Assembly: GCF_014201805.1 (NCBI RefSeq) | Contig: NZ_JACHFK010000002.1 | Coordinates: 186,001 to 250,000, forward strand | Length of the DNA stretch: 64,000 nucleotides | Direction of reading: 5' to 3' | DNA from: Deinococcus metalli | GTDB lineage: Bacteria > Deinococcota > Deinococci > Deinococcales > Deinococcaceae | Part shown: positions 56,127-64,000 of the stretch, piece by piece | Layout of the letters: the number at the start of each line of letters is the position of its first letter | Numbering within the stretch: position 1 is the stretch's first letter | The notes under the pieces: generated by a model | What the model was told of the DNA's origin: nothing | What the model saw: only the letters and a program-made list of their open reading frames with translations | The model's database searches: none | Position numbers and translations under genes: made by a program

Positions 56127-58888
56127 ATCTGCGCTCCAGCCAGGCGGCCCACGCGGCGCAGCAGCAGCGCCTCGTTCACGGGCTTGGTGAAGTAGTCTGT
56201 GGCGCCCAGGTTGAAGGCCAGCCGCTGGTGCTTCTCGCCGGCGCGGGTGGTCATGATCACGACCGGCAGCGCCGCGGTGGCCGCGCGCGCCCGCAGGCTG
56301 GACAGCAGCTCGAAGCCGTTCATACGCGGCATCTCCAGGTCACTCAGGACCACGTCAAAGCGGGGATCGAGCTGCAGCTTCTCGTAGGCTTCCTGGCCGT
56401 CGTTGGCAGTCTCGACCGTGAAGCCTGCGCGTTCCAGCATGCGGCCCACTACGCGGCGCACGCTGAGCGAGTCGTCGACCAGCAGCAGGCGTCCGCGCGC
56501 CGCCCCCTGCTCGGCGGCGGCGCCGGAGCGCAGCCACGCGTCCGGCCGGCGGGCCAGGCGCAGCAGACCCTGCGGTTCCAGCAGGGGCAGCACCTCGCCG
56601 GACGCGGACAGCGCCGTGCCGCTGAGATAGTCCAGCGTGCCCAGCAGGGTGCCGGGCGGCGCGACGGAACTCTCCTCGATGGTGCCGAAGGAGTCCACCC
56701 GCGCCGCGACCTCGCCGGCCAGGGTCGAGAGGATCACCAGCGAGAAGGTGCGGCCCGCCGCGTCCGCGCCCCACAGGTCGCGCAGGTCGATGACCGGCAC
56801 CCAGCGGCCCTCGAAGGGCGCCTCGAAGCCCAGCTCGCCGATGCGCAGCTCGTCCTCGTCCAGCTCGCGCAGGGCGCGGACGCCGGCCACCGCGAACGCG
56901 AGCGGCACGGACCCGACCCACACCTGCAGCACGTCCATGATGCGGCGGGTGGTGGGCAGGCGCAGCGTGAAGGCGGTGCCCTCGCCGGGGCGGCTGCGGA
57001 TCAGCAGCTCCCCGCCGAGCTGCCGGGTGGTCGTCGCCACGATGTCCATGCCGACCCCTCGGCCGGCCACGGTGCTGACGTGCTGCTCGGTCGAGAGGCC
57101 CGGCAGCAGGATCAGGCGGGCTACCTCCTCGTCCTCCATGACGTTCAGTTCCTGGGCCGAGCGCAGGCCGCGCGCCAGCGCCCGCTCGCGGATCGCGGCG
57201 TAGTCCAGGCCGCGGCCGTCGTCCTGCACGGTGATCTCCAGGAACGAGCCAGCCAGTGCGGCGCTCAGCTCGACGCGGCCGGTGGCGGGCTTGCCGGCGG
57301 CGATCCGCGACTCCGGGCTGCCCAGGCCGTGGTGCACGGCGTTGGTGAGCAGGTGCAGCAGCGGCTCGCCCAGGCGCTGCAGGGTGGCGCTGTCGACCTT
57401 GAGGTCGTCGCCGCGCGTCACGAGGTCCACGCGCTCGCGGTGGTCGCGCGCCCAGCGGCGCAGCCGGGTCGTGACCTGCGAGAACGGCACGCGGGCCGTC
57501 TGGGTCAGGTCCACACGCAGGCGGCGCAGGCGTTTGCCCATGTCCTCGTGCTCGCCCAGCAGGTCGCCCACCGCGCCGTCCAGGCGCCGGCGGACCTCGG
57601 CGAAGTCGGCGCTGAGCTCCGTGATCGAGCGCGCCAGGATGTTCAGGTCGGAGTAGGTGTCCAGTTCCAGCTCGTCGAACTCCTCGGCCAGCGCGGGACC
57701 GGCGCGCTCCGGGCGGGCGTCCCCGGCGGCGCGCAGCATGTCGGGGTTCAGGTAGCGTTCCTCGAAGTCCCGCACGGCGCGGCCGAAGCGGTCCTGGCTG
57801 TCCTGCATCGCGCGCTGGAGGTCGTCCAGTCTGGTCAGGGCCTGCCCCAGCCGGGCGCGCGACGTGACCAGGCCGCCCATCTGGTCGATCAGCCCCTCGA
57901 GCTGCCGTGCCGGGACCCGCAGCGTGGCGAGTTCGGGCGCGGCGACCGGGGTCTCGCGGGTCGCCTCGGGGGCCGGGGTGGGCGCTGTGACCTCCCCGCT
58001 GGCCAGCTGTGCCAGCCGCGCCGAGTGCTGCTCCAGCGCCGCCAAGACCGGCTCGTCGGCCCCCTCCGCGACGCGCAGCATGGCGTCCAGCACGTCTGCG
58101 GCGCGCCGCAGCTCGTCGCGCATGGGCGTGCCCAGCCGCAGCAGGCCGTCACGCACCCCGCCGAGCACATCCTCCAGCGTGTGGGCGAAGGTGCCCAATG
58201 GGTCCAGGCCCACCATGAACGAACTGCCCTTGATGGTGTGCGCCGCGCGGAATGTGACGTCCAGATCGGGTTCCGGCTGGTCCAGCTGGGCGCGCAGGTT
58301 GGCCAGGTGCTCGCGCACTTCCGGTGCGAAGTACTCCCACACCTCGCCCTGTTCCCGCACGAAGGCGCGCAGGACGCCCGTCAGATCGGTGCCCGGCACT
58401 GGGCCGTCCACGGGAACAGCTTCGGTCTCGAGCACGTCCGGTGTGGGGGTCGGCAGCGGCTGGGGCACGAAGGCCTGCGGCTGGGCGCGCAGCATCGCCT
58501 GGAGCTGCGCCGCGCCGCCCGCGCGCGTGAAGCGCAGGCCCAGCTCGGCCTCGCCGCGGCCGGCGGTCACGTCGTCCAGGCCCTCACCCAGCACCGCCAG
58601 CGCGGTGTCCAGCAGCGCCGCGTAGGCCGTGCGGGCCTCAGTGTGCAGGTCAGGCCGCGCTTCCAGGACGCGTTCGAGCAGCGCGGCCACCTTCGAGAGC
58701 TGCGGGAAGCCGTAGAGGCCCGCGCTGCCGCGCATGCGGTGGGCGACGATGGCGAGGCGTCCCAGCAGGAGCGCGTCGTCCTCGAGGCCGGCCCGCAGGG
58801 CGTCCGCGCCGGCCCGCAGCGTGCTCAGGTCGGCCCGGGCCTCGCTCAGGAAGGCCGGCAGCAGTCCGGTGCGCGTCGCGGCGTCCAT
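56123..58888 (-). CDS. CheA-type hybrid histidine kinase with two Hpt domains and C-terminal receiver
   Basis: The 921-residue protein is a ChpA/CheA-like kinase. It has two Hpt domains: His50 in AHRMRGSAGLYGF and His217 in AHTIKGSSFMVG. A long dimerisation region follows, then the ATPase with LLTNAVHHGLGSPESR (N box), VQDDGRGLDY (G1) and GVGMDIVATTTRQLGG. A CheW-like domain (GRWVPVIDLRDLWG) and a C-terminal receiver (VDDSLSVRRV, phosphosite in VVLSDLEMPRMNG, TKPVNE) complete it. It lies two bases after the MCP gene and overlaps the PATAN gene by four bases. It is the core of the chemosensory array. Confidence 0.92.
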   Translation of the reverse strand: MDAATRTGLLPAFLSEARADLSTLRAGADALRAGLEDDALLLGRLAIVAHRMRGSAGLYGFPQLSKVAALLERVLEARPDLHTEARTAYAALLDTALAVLGEGLDDVTAGRGEAELGLRFTRAGGAAQLQAMLRAQPQAFVPQPLPTPTPDVLETEAVPVDGPVPGTDLTGVLRAFVREQGEVWEYFAPEVREHLANLRAQLDQPEPDLDVTFRAAHTIKGSSFMVGLDPLGTFAHTLEDVLGGVRDGLLRLGTPMRDELRRAADVLDAMLRVAEGADEPVLAALEQHSARLAQLASGEVTAPTPAPEATRETPVAAPELATLRVPARQLEGLIDQMGGLVTSRARLGQALTRLDDLQRAMQDSQDRFGRAVRDFEERYLNPDMLRAAGDARPERAGPALAEEFDELELDTYSDLNILARSITELSADFAEVRRRLDGAVGDLLGEHEDMGKRLRRLRVDLTQTARVPFSQVTTRLRRWARDHRERVDLVTRGDDLKVDSATLQRLGEPLLHLLTNAVHHGLGSPESRIAAGKPATGRVELSAALAGSFLEITVQDDGRGLDYAAIRERALARGLRSAQELNVMEDEEVARLILLPGLSTEQHVSTVAGRGVGMDIVATTTRQLGGELLIRSRPGEGTAFTLRLPTTRRIMDVLQVWVGSVPLAFAVAGVRALRELDEDELRIGELGFEAPFEGRWVPVIDLRDLWGADAAGRTFSLVILSTLAGEVAARVDSFGTIEESSVAPPGTLLGTLDYLSGTALSASGEVLPLLEPQGLLRLARRPDAWLRSGAAAEQGAARGRLLLVDDSLSVRRVVGRMLERAGFTVETANDGQEAYEKLQLDPRFDVVLSDLEMPRMNGFELLSSLRARAATAALPVVIMTTRAGEKHQRLAFNLGATDYFTKPVNEALLLRRVGRLAGAQI

Positions 58889-58890
58889 GG

Positions 58891-61143
58891 TCAGCTCGGC
58901 AGCCGGAAGCGTTCCAGGCTGCGGTTCAGGGTCGAGGCCAGCGCCTCCAGCTGCTCGGCGGTCTGCCGGCCGTGCTCGACGGACGCCTTGGACTGCTGCG
59001 CGGTGCTGGCGATCGACTGCACCGCCACGCCCATCTGCTCCACGCCCTGCACCTGCGCCTGGGTGGCCTGGGCGATCTCGTCGGCGAGCTGCGCGGACTG
59101 CTGCGACAGCGCGCCGATCTGGCGCAGGCGTTCCCCGGCGGTGCCGGCCACGTGGTAGCCCTGCTCCACCTCGCGGGTGCCGTCCTCCACGCTCACGACC
59201 ACGTCCTGGATCTCGGCCTGCACCGTCTTGATCAGCGTGGCGATGCGGGCGGTGGCGCTCGAGGACGTGTCGGCCAGCTTGCGCACCTCGTCGGCGACGA
59301 TGCTGAAGCGCCCGCCGGCCTCGCCCGCGCCGGCCGCCTCGATCGAGGCGTTCAGGGCCAGCAGGTTCGTCTGGCGCGCGATCTGCGAGATGGTGTCCAC
59401 GATCTCCTGGATCTCCAGCGAGCGGTCGCCCAGCGTCTTGATGCGCTTGGCGATGCCCTGCACCTCGCGGCGGATGTTCTGCATGCCGTCCAGCGTGCCC
59501 GTCACGGCTTCCTCGCCCTGCTGCGAGGCCAGCAGCGCCTGGCGCGCGGTCTCGGCGGAGGCCTGTGCGGCCTGCGCCATGCTGCGGATGGCGTGCGTGA
59601 CGGCGCGCACGCGTTCGGACACGCGCTGCGCTTCCTCAGCGGTCAGCTGCGCGCCGTGCTGGATCTGCTCGGTGCTGCCGAGCATCTCGCGCGAGCCCAC
59701 CGACACCGACTGCGACGCGTCCTGCACGGTCCTGAGCACGCTGCCCAGCTCCTCGGTCATCAGGTTGATCGAGTCGACCACGTTGCCCAGCACGTCCTCG
59801 GTCACGGTGCCGCGCCGCGTCAGGTCACCCTCGGCGATGTCCATGGTCACGTCCAGGAACGCGCCGATGTTGCGCTGCAGGTCCTCGGAGTCGCGCAGGC
59901 TGGCCTGGTTGCGCTCGTCGTTGGCCCGCAGCTTGAGAACGGCGTCGTTGAAGGCGCCGGCCACCACGCCCACCTCGTCGCGGGTGGTGACGCGCACGTC
60001 CGCGCTGAGATCGCCGCGTGCCAGCTGCCCCGCGGCGCGCGCCAGCCCGGCCAGCGGGCGGGTGATGGCCCGGCCGATCAGCAGCAGCAGCACGGTCGCG
60101 GCCAGGGTCAGCAGGCCCAGCGCGGCCAGCTGGCTGTACATCACGCGCTCGGTCGCGGCGACGCGCGCGTCGAGAAGGCGCGTGACCTCGGCGCTGCCGG
60201 AGCGCACCGCCTTGCCCACCTGCTCGCTGGCGGCCTGCAACGCGTCCGCCTGCAGGCTGCTGTACTCGGTCATGCCGGTGGTCGCGCCCAGGTTCAGCAC
60301 CTGCCGGATCTGCGCGAGGTCGTTCACGGCCGCGCCCAGGGTGTCGGTCAGCGACTCGTCGGAGCGCTGGGCGCGCTTGGCAGCGCTCATGGCGGCGTCC
60401 AGGGCCACGCCGGCGCGGATCGCTTCCTCCTTGAACTGGGGCTCCAGGATCGACACGACCGCGGTCTGACCCTGCACCCGCGTCAGCGCGTCCGCGAGCA
60501 GATACATGCTGGCCAGGCGCACCTGCACCTCCGGCAGCTTGATCAGCACGCTCTGGATGGCGTAGTTGGACGCAGCCTCAGGGTCGCGCCCCAGCTTGGA
60601 GTCCTGCAGCAGCGTCTCCAGGCCCGGCAGCAGCTGCTCCTTGGCGAGCTGCGCGAAGCTGGACACCGCGATCATGCCGCCCGGTCCCATGTCGGACTTC
60701 TGCAGCGTGGCCCACTGCGAGGCCACGTCCTCGAAGGCAGTCCGGGTGTCGTACAGCCCCTGGGCGCCGGCGTCAGTGGTCAGCTGGTTCAGGCCCCGCT
60801 GCACCTGCACGGCGGCCGTCTTGGCGGTGGCGGCGTCGTGTTCGGTGGTCGCGTTGATCCACGTCATCATGCCGGACTGCAGCTGCTGGAAGGCGCCGAA
60901 CTGCGCCGCGCCGGTCACCTCGCGCTGCGCGAAGCTCAGGTTGTCCTGGTGCACGCGCACGGCCAGGATCAGCACGCCCGCGATCGGCAGGGCGAAGGCT
61001 GCGGCGCTCAGGGCTAGTTTCTGGCTCACACTCAGGCGCGCGAGCAGTCCGGCGGAGACCTGCGTGGTGTTGCCGAACAGCGTGTCGTGGCGCTTGGCGG
61101 GGGAGGCGTTCAGGGGCGAGGCGATCTTGTGCAGCATGGGCAA
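58891..61143 (-). CDS. methyl-accepting chemotaxis protein
   Basis: This 750-residue chemoreceptor has TM1 ([20 protein letters not shown]), a sensor region of about 290 residues, and TM2 ([22 protein letters not shown]) leading into HAMP ([20 protein letters not shown]). The long cytoplasmic coiled coil ends in the signalling tip [20 protein letters not shown]. It should form an array with the CheA and CheW proteins. The sensory ligand is unknown. The cytoplasmic and linker regions closely resemble the neighbouring MCP (shared [18 protein letters not shown]), suggesting tandem duplication. Confidence 0.93.
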   Translation of the reverse strand: MPMLHKIASPLNASPAKRHDTLFGNTTQVSAGLLARLSVSQKLALSAAAFALPIAGVLILAVRVHQDNLSFAQREVTGAAQFGAFQQLQSGMMTWINATTEHDAATAKTAAVQVQRGLNQLTTDAGAQGLYDTRTAFEDVASQWATLQKSDMGPGGMIAVSSFAQLAKEQLLPGLETLLQDSKLGRDPEAASNYAIQSVLIKLPEVQVRLASMYLLADALTRVQGQTAVVSILEPQFKEEAIRAGVALDAAMSAAKRAQRSDESLTDTLGAAVNDLAQIRQVLNLGATTGMTEYSSLQADALQAASEQVGKAVRSGSAEVTRLLDARVAATERVMYSQLAALGLLTLAATVLLLLIGRAITRPLAGLARAAGQLARGDLSADVRVTTRDEVGVVAGAFNDAVLKLRANDERNQASLRDSEDLQRNIGAFLDVTMDIAEGDLTRRGTVTEDVLGNVVDSINLMTEELGSVLRTVQDASQSVSVGSREMLGSTEQIQHGAQLTAEEAQRVSERVRAVTHAIRSMAQAAQASAETARQALLASQQGEEAVTGTLDGMQNIRREVQGIAKRIKTLGDRSLEIQEIVDTISQIARQTNLLALNASIEAAGAGEAGGRFSIVADEVRKLADTSSSATARIATLIKTVQAEIQDVVVSVEDGTREVEQGYHVAGTAGERLRQIGALSQQSAQLADEIAQATQAQVQGVEQMGVAVQSIASTAQQSKASVEHGRQTAEQLEALASTLNRSLERFRLPS

Positions 61144-61173
61144 CTCCTGGAGGGGGCAGGCAGCCGCTGAGCC

Positions 61174-63387
61174 TCAGCTCAGGCGGAAGCGGGCGAGGGT
61201 GGCGTTCAGGTCGCGGGCGAGCTGCGTGAGCTGCCCGGCTGCCTCGCGCGCCCGGGCGGCCGAGTCCTGCGACGCGCCGGCCACCTGCGCGATGGCGTGG
61301 GCGCCGTCGGACACCTGCGTCACGCCCTGCACCTGCTTGTCGGTCGTGGCGGAGATGTTCTGCGCGAGCTGCGCGGTGATGCCGGCCAGTTCACCGATCT
61401 CGCGCAGCCGCTCCCCGGCGCTGCCGGCCACCTGCACGCCGCGCGTGACCTGGGCGGCGTTTTCCTGCGCGCCGCGCGCCACCTGCGCGATGTCGGCGCG
61501 CAGCTCCGCGATCAGCGTGCCGATGCGGGCGGTGGCGGCGGTGGACTCGTCGGCCAGCGTGCGGACTTCCTCGGCCACGACCGCGAAGCGGGTGCCGGCG
61601 GGACCGGCGCCGGCGGCCTCGATGGACGCGTGCAGCGCCAGCAGGTTCACCTGCGAGGCGATGTGCGCGATGGTGTCCACGATCTCCACGATCTCGCCGG
61701 AGCGCGTTTCCAGCGCCCGGACGCGCTCGCCGGTGTCCTGAGCAGAGGCGCGGATGGCGTCCATGCCGCCCAGCGTGGCGGCCACGGCCTGCTCGCCGTG
61801 CTGCGACGCGGCCAGCGTGCGGCGCGACGCCTCGGCCGACGCGCGGGCGATGGCGGCCATGGTGCGCACACCCTGGCTGAGGTCCTGCGCCTGCGCGGTC
61901 ATGCGCTGCGCGGCGGCGCTGGTGGTGCGCGTGCCGTCCTCGATCTGCTCGGCGCTCTGGAGCATGGCCTGCGAGCCGCCGGACACCGTGGAGGACGCCT
62001 GCTGCACCGACTGCAGCGTCCGCGCCAGCTCCTCGGTCATCACGTTGATCGAGTCGACCACGTTGCCCAGCACGTCCTCGGTCACGGTGCCGCGCCGGGT
62101 CAGGTCGCCGTCCGCGATCTCCATGGTCACGTCCAGGAAGGACCCGATGTGCTGCTGGAGCTGCTCGGCCTCGAACAGCTGGTACTCGCTGCGCTCCTGG
62201 TTGCGGCGCAGTTCGGCCACGGCGGTGTTGAACGCGCGTGACAGCGTGCCCAGCTCGTCGTTCGAGGTCACGGGCACCTGCACGGCGAACTGCCCCTGTT
62301 CCATGCGCTGCGAGGCGTGCGTGAGCAGCCGGATCGGCTGCGTGATGCGCCGCACGACGGTCAGCAGCAGCGCGCCGGCGGCCAGCAGGGCACCCAGCAC
62401 CAGCACCGTGAGCAGCCCCAGCTTCAGGAGGTCCTGGCGCATGCGGTCGCGGATCTGCCGGTCCATCTCGACCACCACAGCGCGGTACTCGCGGTCGAGG
62501 GTCTCCAGGCCCGCGCTGTAGGCCTTCAGCAGTGCGGGGGTGACCAGGCCGCTGGCGAGCGTCTGGTCGGTGAGGTCCAGCGCCTGCTGCGCCGCTGCGG
62601 TGGCCGCGCCGCCGGCCTCGCCCAGCCGCTCCTTGAGATCCGGCTGCAGCGTGAACGCGCGGTTCAGGGCGATCTGGTAGGACGCCAGCGCGTCGGCCGC
62701 CATGAACATGTTCCGCTCCGTGAGGCGGGCCTCCAGGCCCGCGCTGGACGGCTCGCGCAGCAGCGCCGCGTCCAGCGACAGCAGTTGCAGCTGGCGAGTG
62801 AGCAGGGCCGCCTGCCGCGACGACGTGAGCAGCGACTCGATCACCGGGGAGCGTTCGAGGTCGAGCCCCGCCTCCGCGAAGATCGCCTCGGTCAGGGGCT
62901 GCTGGTGGGTCTGCACCAGGGTCTGGTAGTTGTTGATCACCGTGAAGGTGTCGCGCGTGCGGGCGTAGTCCTGCAGGCTCTGCCACGACCTCTGCAGCGC
63001 GCCCAGCTGACCGGCGGCGTCACCGCCCAGCCGCTCTGTGAGGATGGCGAGGTTCGTGCGCGTGGCGTCCAGGCCCGCCCGGGTGGCGGCCGAGTCGCGC
63101 GCCACATGGCCGGACGTGAAGGCGTACAGGCCCGATTGCAGCGCCGCGAGGGTCGCGGCGTCCTGCAGGCCCCGCAGTTCGGCGGCCGATCGGCTGCCGG
63201 TCTGCAGGCCCTGGGACAGCTGCGACGCGCTCAGGCCGAGCACCGGGACGCCCAGCACCAGGGCCATCAGCCCCAGCTTCTGACCGACACTCAGCCGGTC
63301 GAGCCAGTGGTCCCGGCGCAGCGTGGCGCCTGGCCGCCCGTGGGCCGGGGTCGGCGCGAGGTCCGTCAGGGGGGTAATCGTGGTCAT
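61174..63387 (-). CDS. methyl-accepting chemotaxis protein
   Basis: This 737-residue chemoreceptor has TM1 (LGLMALVLGVPVLGLSAS), a sensor region rich in Ala, Leu and Arg, TM2 (LGLLTVLVLGALLAAGALLLTVV) and HAMP (TQPIRLLTHASQRMEQGQF). The signalling domain has AGPAGTRFAVVAEEVRTLAD. It is a tandem relative of the following MCP. The two share the same layout and [20 protein letters not shown] linker but have different ligand regions, so they may sense different stimuli for one kinase. Confidence 0.93.
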   Translation of the reverse strand: MTTITPLTDLAPTPAHGRPGATLRRDHWLDRLSVGQKLGLMALVLGVPVLGLSASQLSQGLQTGSRSAAELRGLQDAATLAALQSGLYAFTSGHVARDSAATRAGLDATRTNLAILTERLGGDAAGQLGALQRSWQSLQDYARTRDTFTVINNYQTLVQTHQQPLTEAIFAEAGLDLERSPVIESLLTSSRQAALLTRQLQLLSLDAALLREPSSAGLEARLTERNMFMAADALASYQIALNRAFTLQPDLKERLGEAGGAATAAAQQALDLTDQTLASGLVTPALLKAYSAGLETLDREYRAVVVEMDRQIRDRMRQDLLKLGLLTVLVLGALLAAGALLLTVVRRITQPIRLLTHASQRMEQGQFAVQVPVTSNDELGTLSRAFNTAVAELRRNQERSEYQLFEAEQLQQHIGSFLDVTMEIADGDLTRRGTVTEDVLGNVVDSINVMTEELARTLQSVQQASSTVSGGSQAMLQSAEQIEDGTRTTSAAAQRMTAQAQDLSQGVRTMAAIARASAEASRRTLAASQHGEQAVAATLGGMDAIRASAQDTGERVRALETRSGEIVEIVDTIAHIASQVNLLALHASIEAAGAGPAGTRFAVVAEEVRTLADESTAATARIGTLIAELRADIAQVARGAQENAAQVTRGVQVAGSAGERLREIGELAGITAQLAQNISATTDKQVQGVTQVSDGAHAIAQVAGASQDSAARAREAAGQLTQLARDLNATLARFRLS

Positions 63388-63457
63388 GCCTGGAACTCCT
63401 TCAGGGTCAGGGAAAACGGGCGGCGGATACCGGGGGTCATGGGCCGCGGTGCGGGAA

Positions 63458-63880
63458 TCACACGCGCTCGAGGTGCTGGCGCAGGGTCTGGACCAGCGCG
63501 GCGGGGTCCAGCGGCCTCACGAGGCGCTGGCCGGCGCCGTCGGGGGCGGGCACCGGCAGCGCCTCGCCGATCGGGGCGCCGCCCGGGACGCCGGGCAGGC
63601 GGGACAGCCCCAGGGTGCGGTCGGCGGGCAGGGCCACCGCCTCGCCCTGCACCTCGATCACAACGTGCAGGGACGCGCCGGCGTGCCCGGGCGCGCCCAG
63701 CAGGTGCGCGAGGTTCACGACCGGCACGGCGCGGCCGTGGATCACGCTCAGGCCCAGCAGCAGGGGCGCCGCGACGGGCAGGCCGGTGGTGGCGCCCGCC
63801 TCCAGCACCTCGCAGCGTGCGCCGTCGGCGGGAATGGCCAGGGCCTCTCCGGCGAGTTCCACCAGCAGCGCGCGCGTCAC
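63458..63880 (-). CDS. CheW-like scaffold protein
   Basis: The 140-residue protein follows the CheW fold: VELAGEALAIPADGARCEVLEAG, then a typical middle segment LLLGLSVIHGRAVPVVNLAHLLG and VIEVQGEAVALPADRTLGLSRL. It should link the CheA kinase to the MCP pair. It has a GTG start and lies between the response regulator gene at the window edge and the first MCP gene. It resembles PilI of the chemosensory pilus systems. Confidence 0.83.
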   Translation of the reverse strand: MTRALLVELAGEALAIPADGARCEVLEAGATTGLPVAAPLLLGLSVIHGRAVPVVNLAHLLGAPGHAGASLHVVIEVQGEAVALPADRTLGLSRLPGVPGGAPIGEALPVPAPDGAGQRLVRPLDPAALVQTLRQHLERV

Positions 63881-63887
63881 GAGAGCC

Positions 63888-64000
63888 TCAGTTCACGTGC
63901 CGGGACACGATGCCCAGCACCTGCTCGGGGGTGTACGGCTTCACGACGTAGTCCACGGCACCCTGGCGCAGGCCCCACTTGACGTCCGTGTCGTTGCCCT
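63888..64000 (-). CDS. response regulator receiver (PilG/PilH type), C-terminal end only
   Basis: The minus-strand frame is open to the right edge, and its last 37 codons read LRQGAVDYVVKPYTPEQVLG before a TGA. The conserved receiver lysine is in KPYTPE. The gene starts outside the window. It heads the visible part of the chemosensory cluster and is seven bases from the CheW gene. Confidence 0.75.
   Translation of the reverse strand, partial: GNDTDVKWGLRQGAVDYVVKPYTPEQVLGIVSRHVN

Noticed and set aside
56228..59158. Plus-strand open frame of 976 codons opposite the CheA gene
   Set aside because: It is the antisense of the CheA/MCP coding frames in high-GC DNA; its residues (Arg/Gln/Gly/His-rich) show no domain, while the minus-strand proteins have complete motifs.

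Overview
The window is GC-rich, densely packed bacterial DNA that most resembles a secondary replicon (second chromosome or megaplasmid) of a Deinococcus. The pointers are a histone-like HU protein with a long Lys/Ala/Pro-rich N-terminal tail, an XPB-type helicase beside a Bax1/DUF790 nuclease, two ParA proteins that share an unusual FNHAGG Walker A region, and an iteron-type origin with its initiator. No rRNA, tRNA, CRISPR array or intact insertion sequence was found.

Layout. (1) 1-5,810: the end of an O-antigen ligase-like gene, the tightly overlapped rmlBACD operon for dTDP-L-rhamnose, and a membrane-anchored protein of unknown role. (2) 5,838-22,482, all on the minus strand: a Wzx/Wzy polysaccharide locus. 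It reads, in transcription order, a Wzz-like co-polymerase, a WbaP-like initiating transferase, CDP-sugar genes rfbF-rfbG-rfbH, a short-chain dehydrogenase/epimerase, a split transketolase pair, a Wzx flippase, four glycosyltransferases, a 66-codon ORF and a Wzy polymerase. The CDP-sugar/transketolase block suggests a branched 3,6-dideoxyhexose. (3) 23,000-28,224: HU, an acyl-CoA synthetase, a branched-chain amino-acid-type binding protein and two unknown genes. (4) 28,550-40,650: two sugar-uptake systems, one RbsABC-like with its own isomerase, kinase and DeoR regulator, the other MalEFG-like (no ATPase) with an FAD oxidoreductase and a LacI regulator. (5) 40,800-44,586: a universal-stress-protein remnant, a YidD-like small protein and the XPB-Bax1 repair operon. 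(6) 45,170-51,170: the replication and partition region, with two convergent parAB pairs, a twelve-copy iteron array, an AT-rich stretch and a RepA initiator. (7) 51,183-54,551: MerR, quinone oxidoreductase and acyl-CoA dehydrogenase. (8) 54,595-64,000: a chemosensory cluster (response regulators, a CheA-type hybrid kinase with two Hpt domains, two MCPs, a CheW).

The strongest non-gene signals are a pair of almost identical parS-like palindromes (27,363-27,380 and 49,011-49,028), a different perfect 18-bp palindrome in front of the first parA, the iterons, and candidate operators for the DeoR and LacI regulators. Start codons were often moved inward from the longest ORF because ATGA/GTGA stop-start overlaps or clear ribosome-binding sites favour it. 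All assignments come from reading the sequence; no database search was run.
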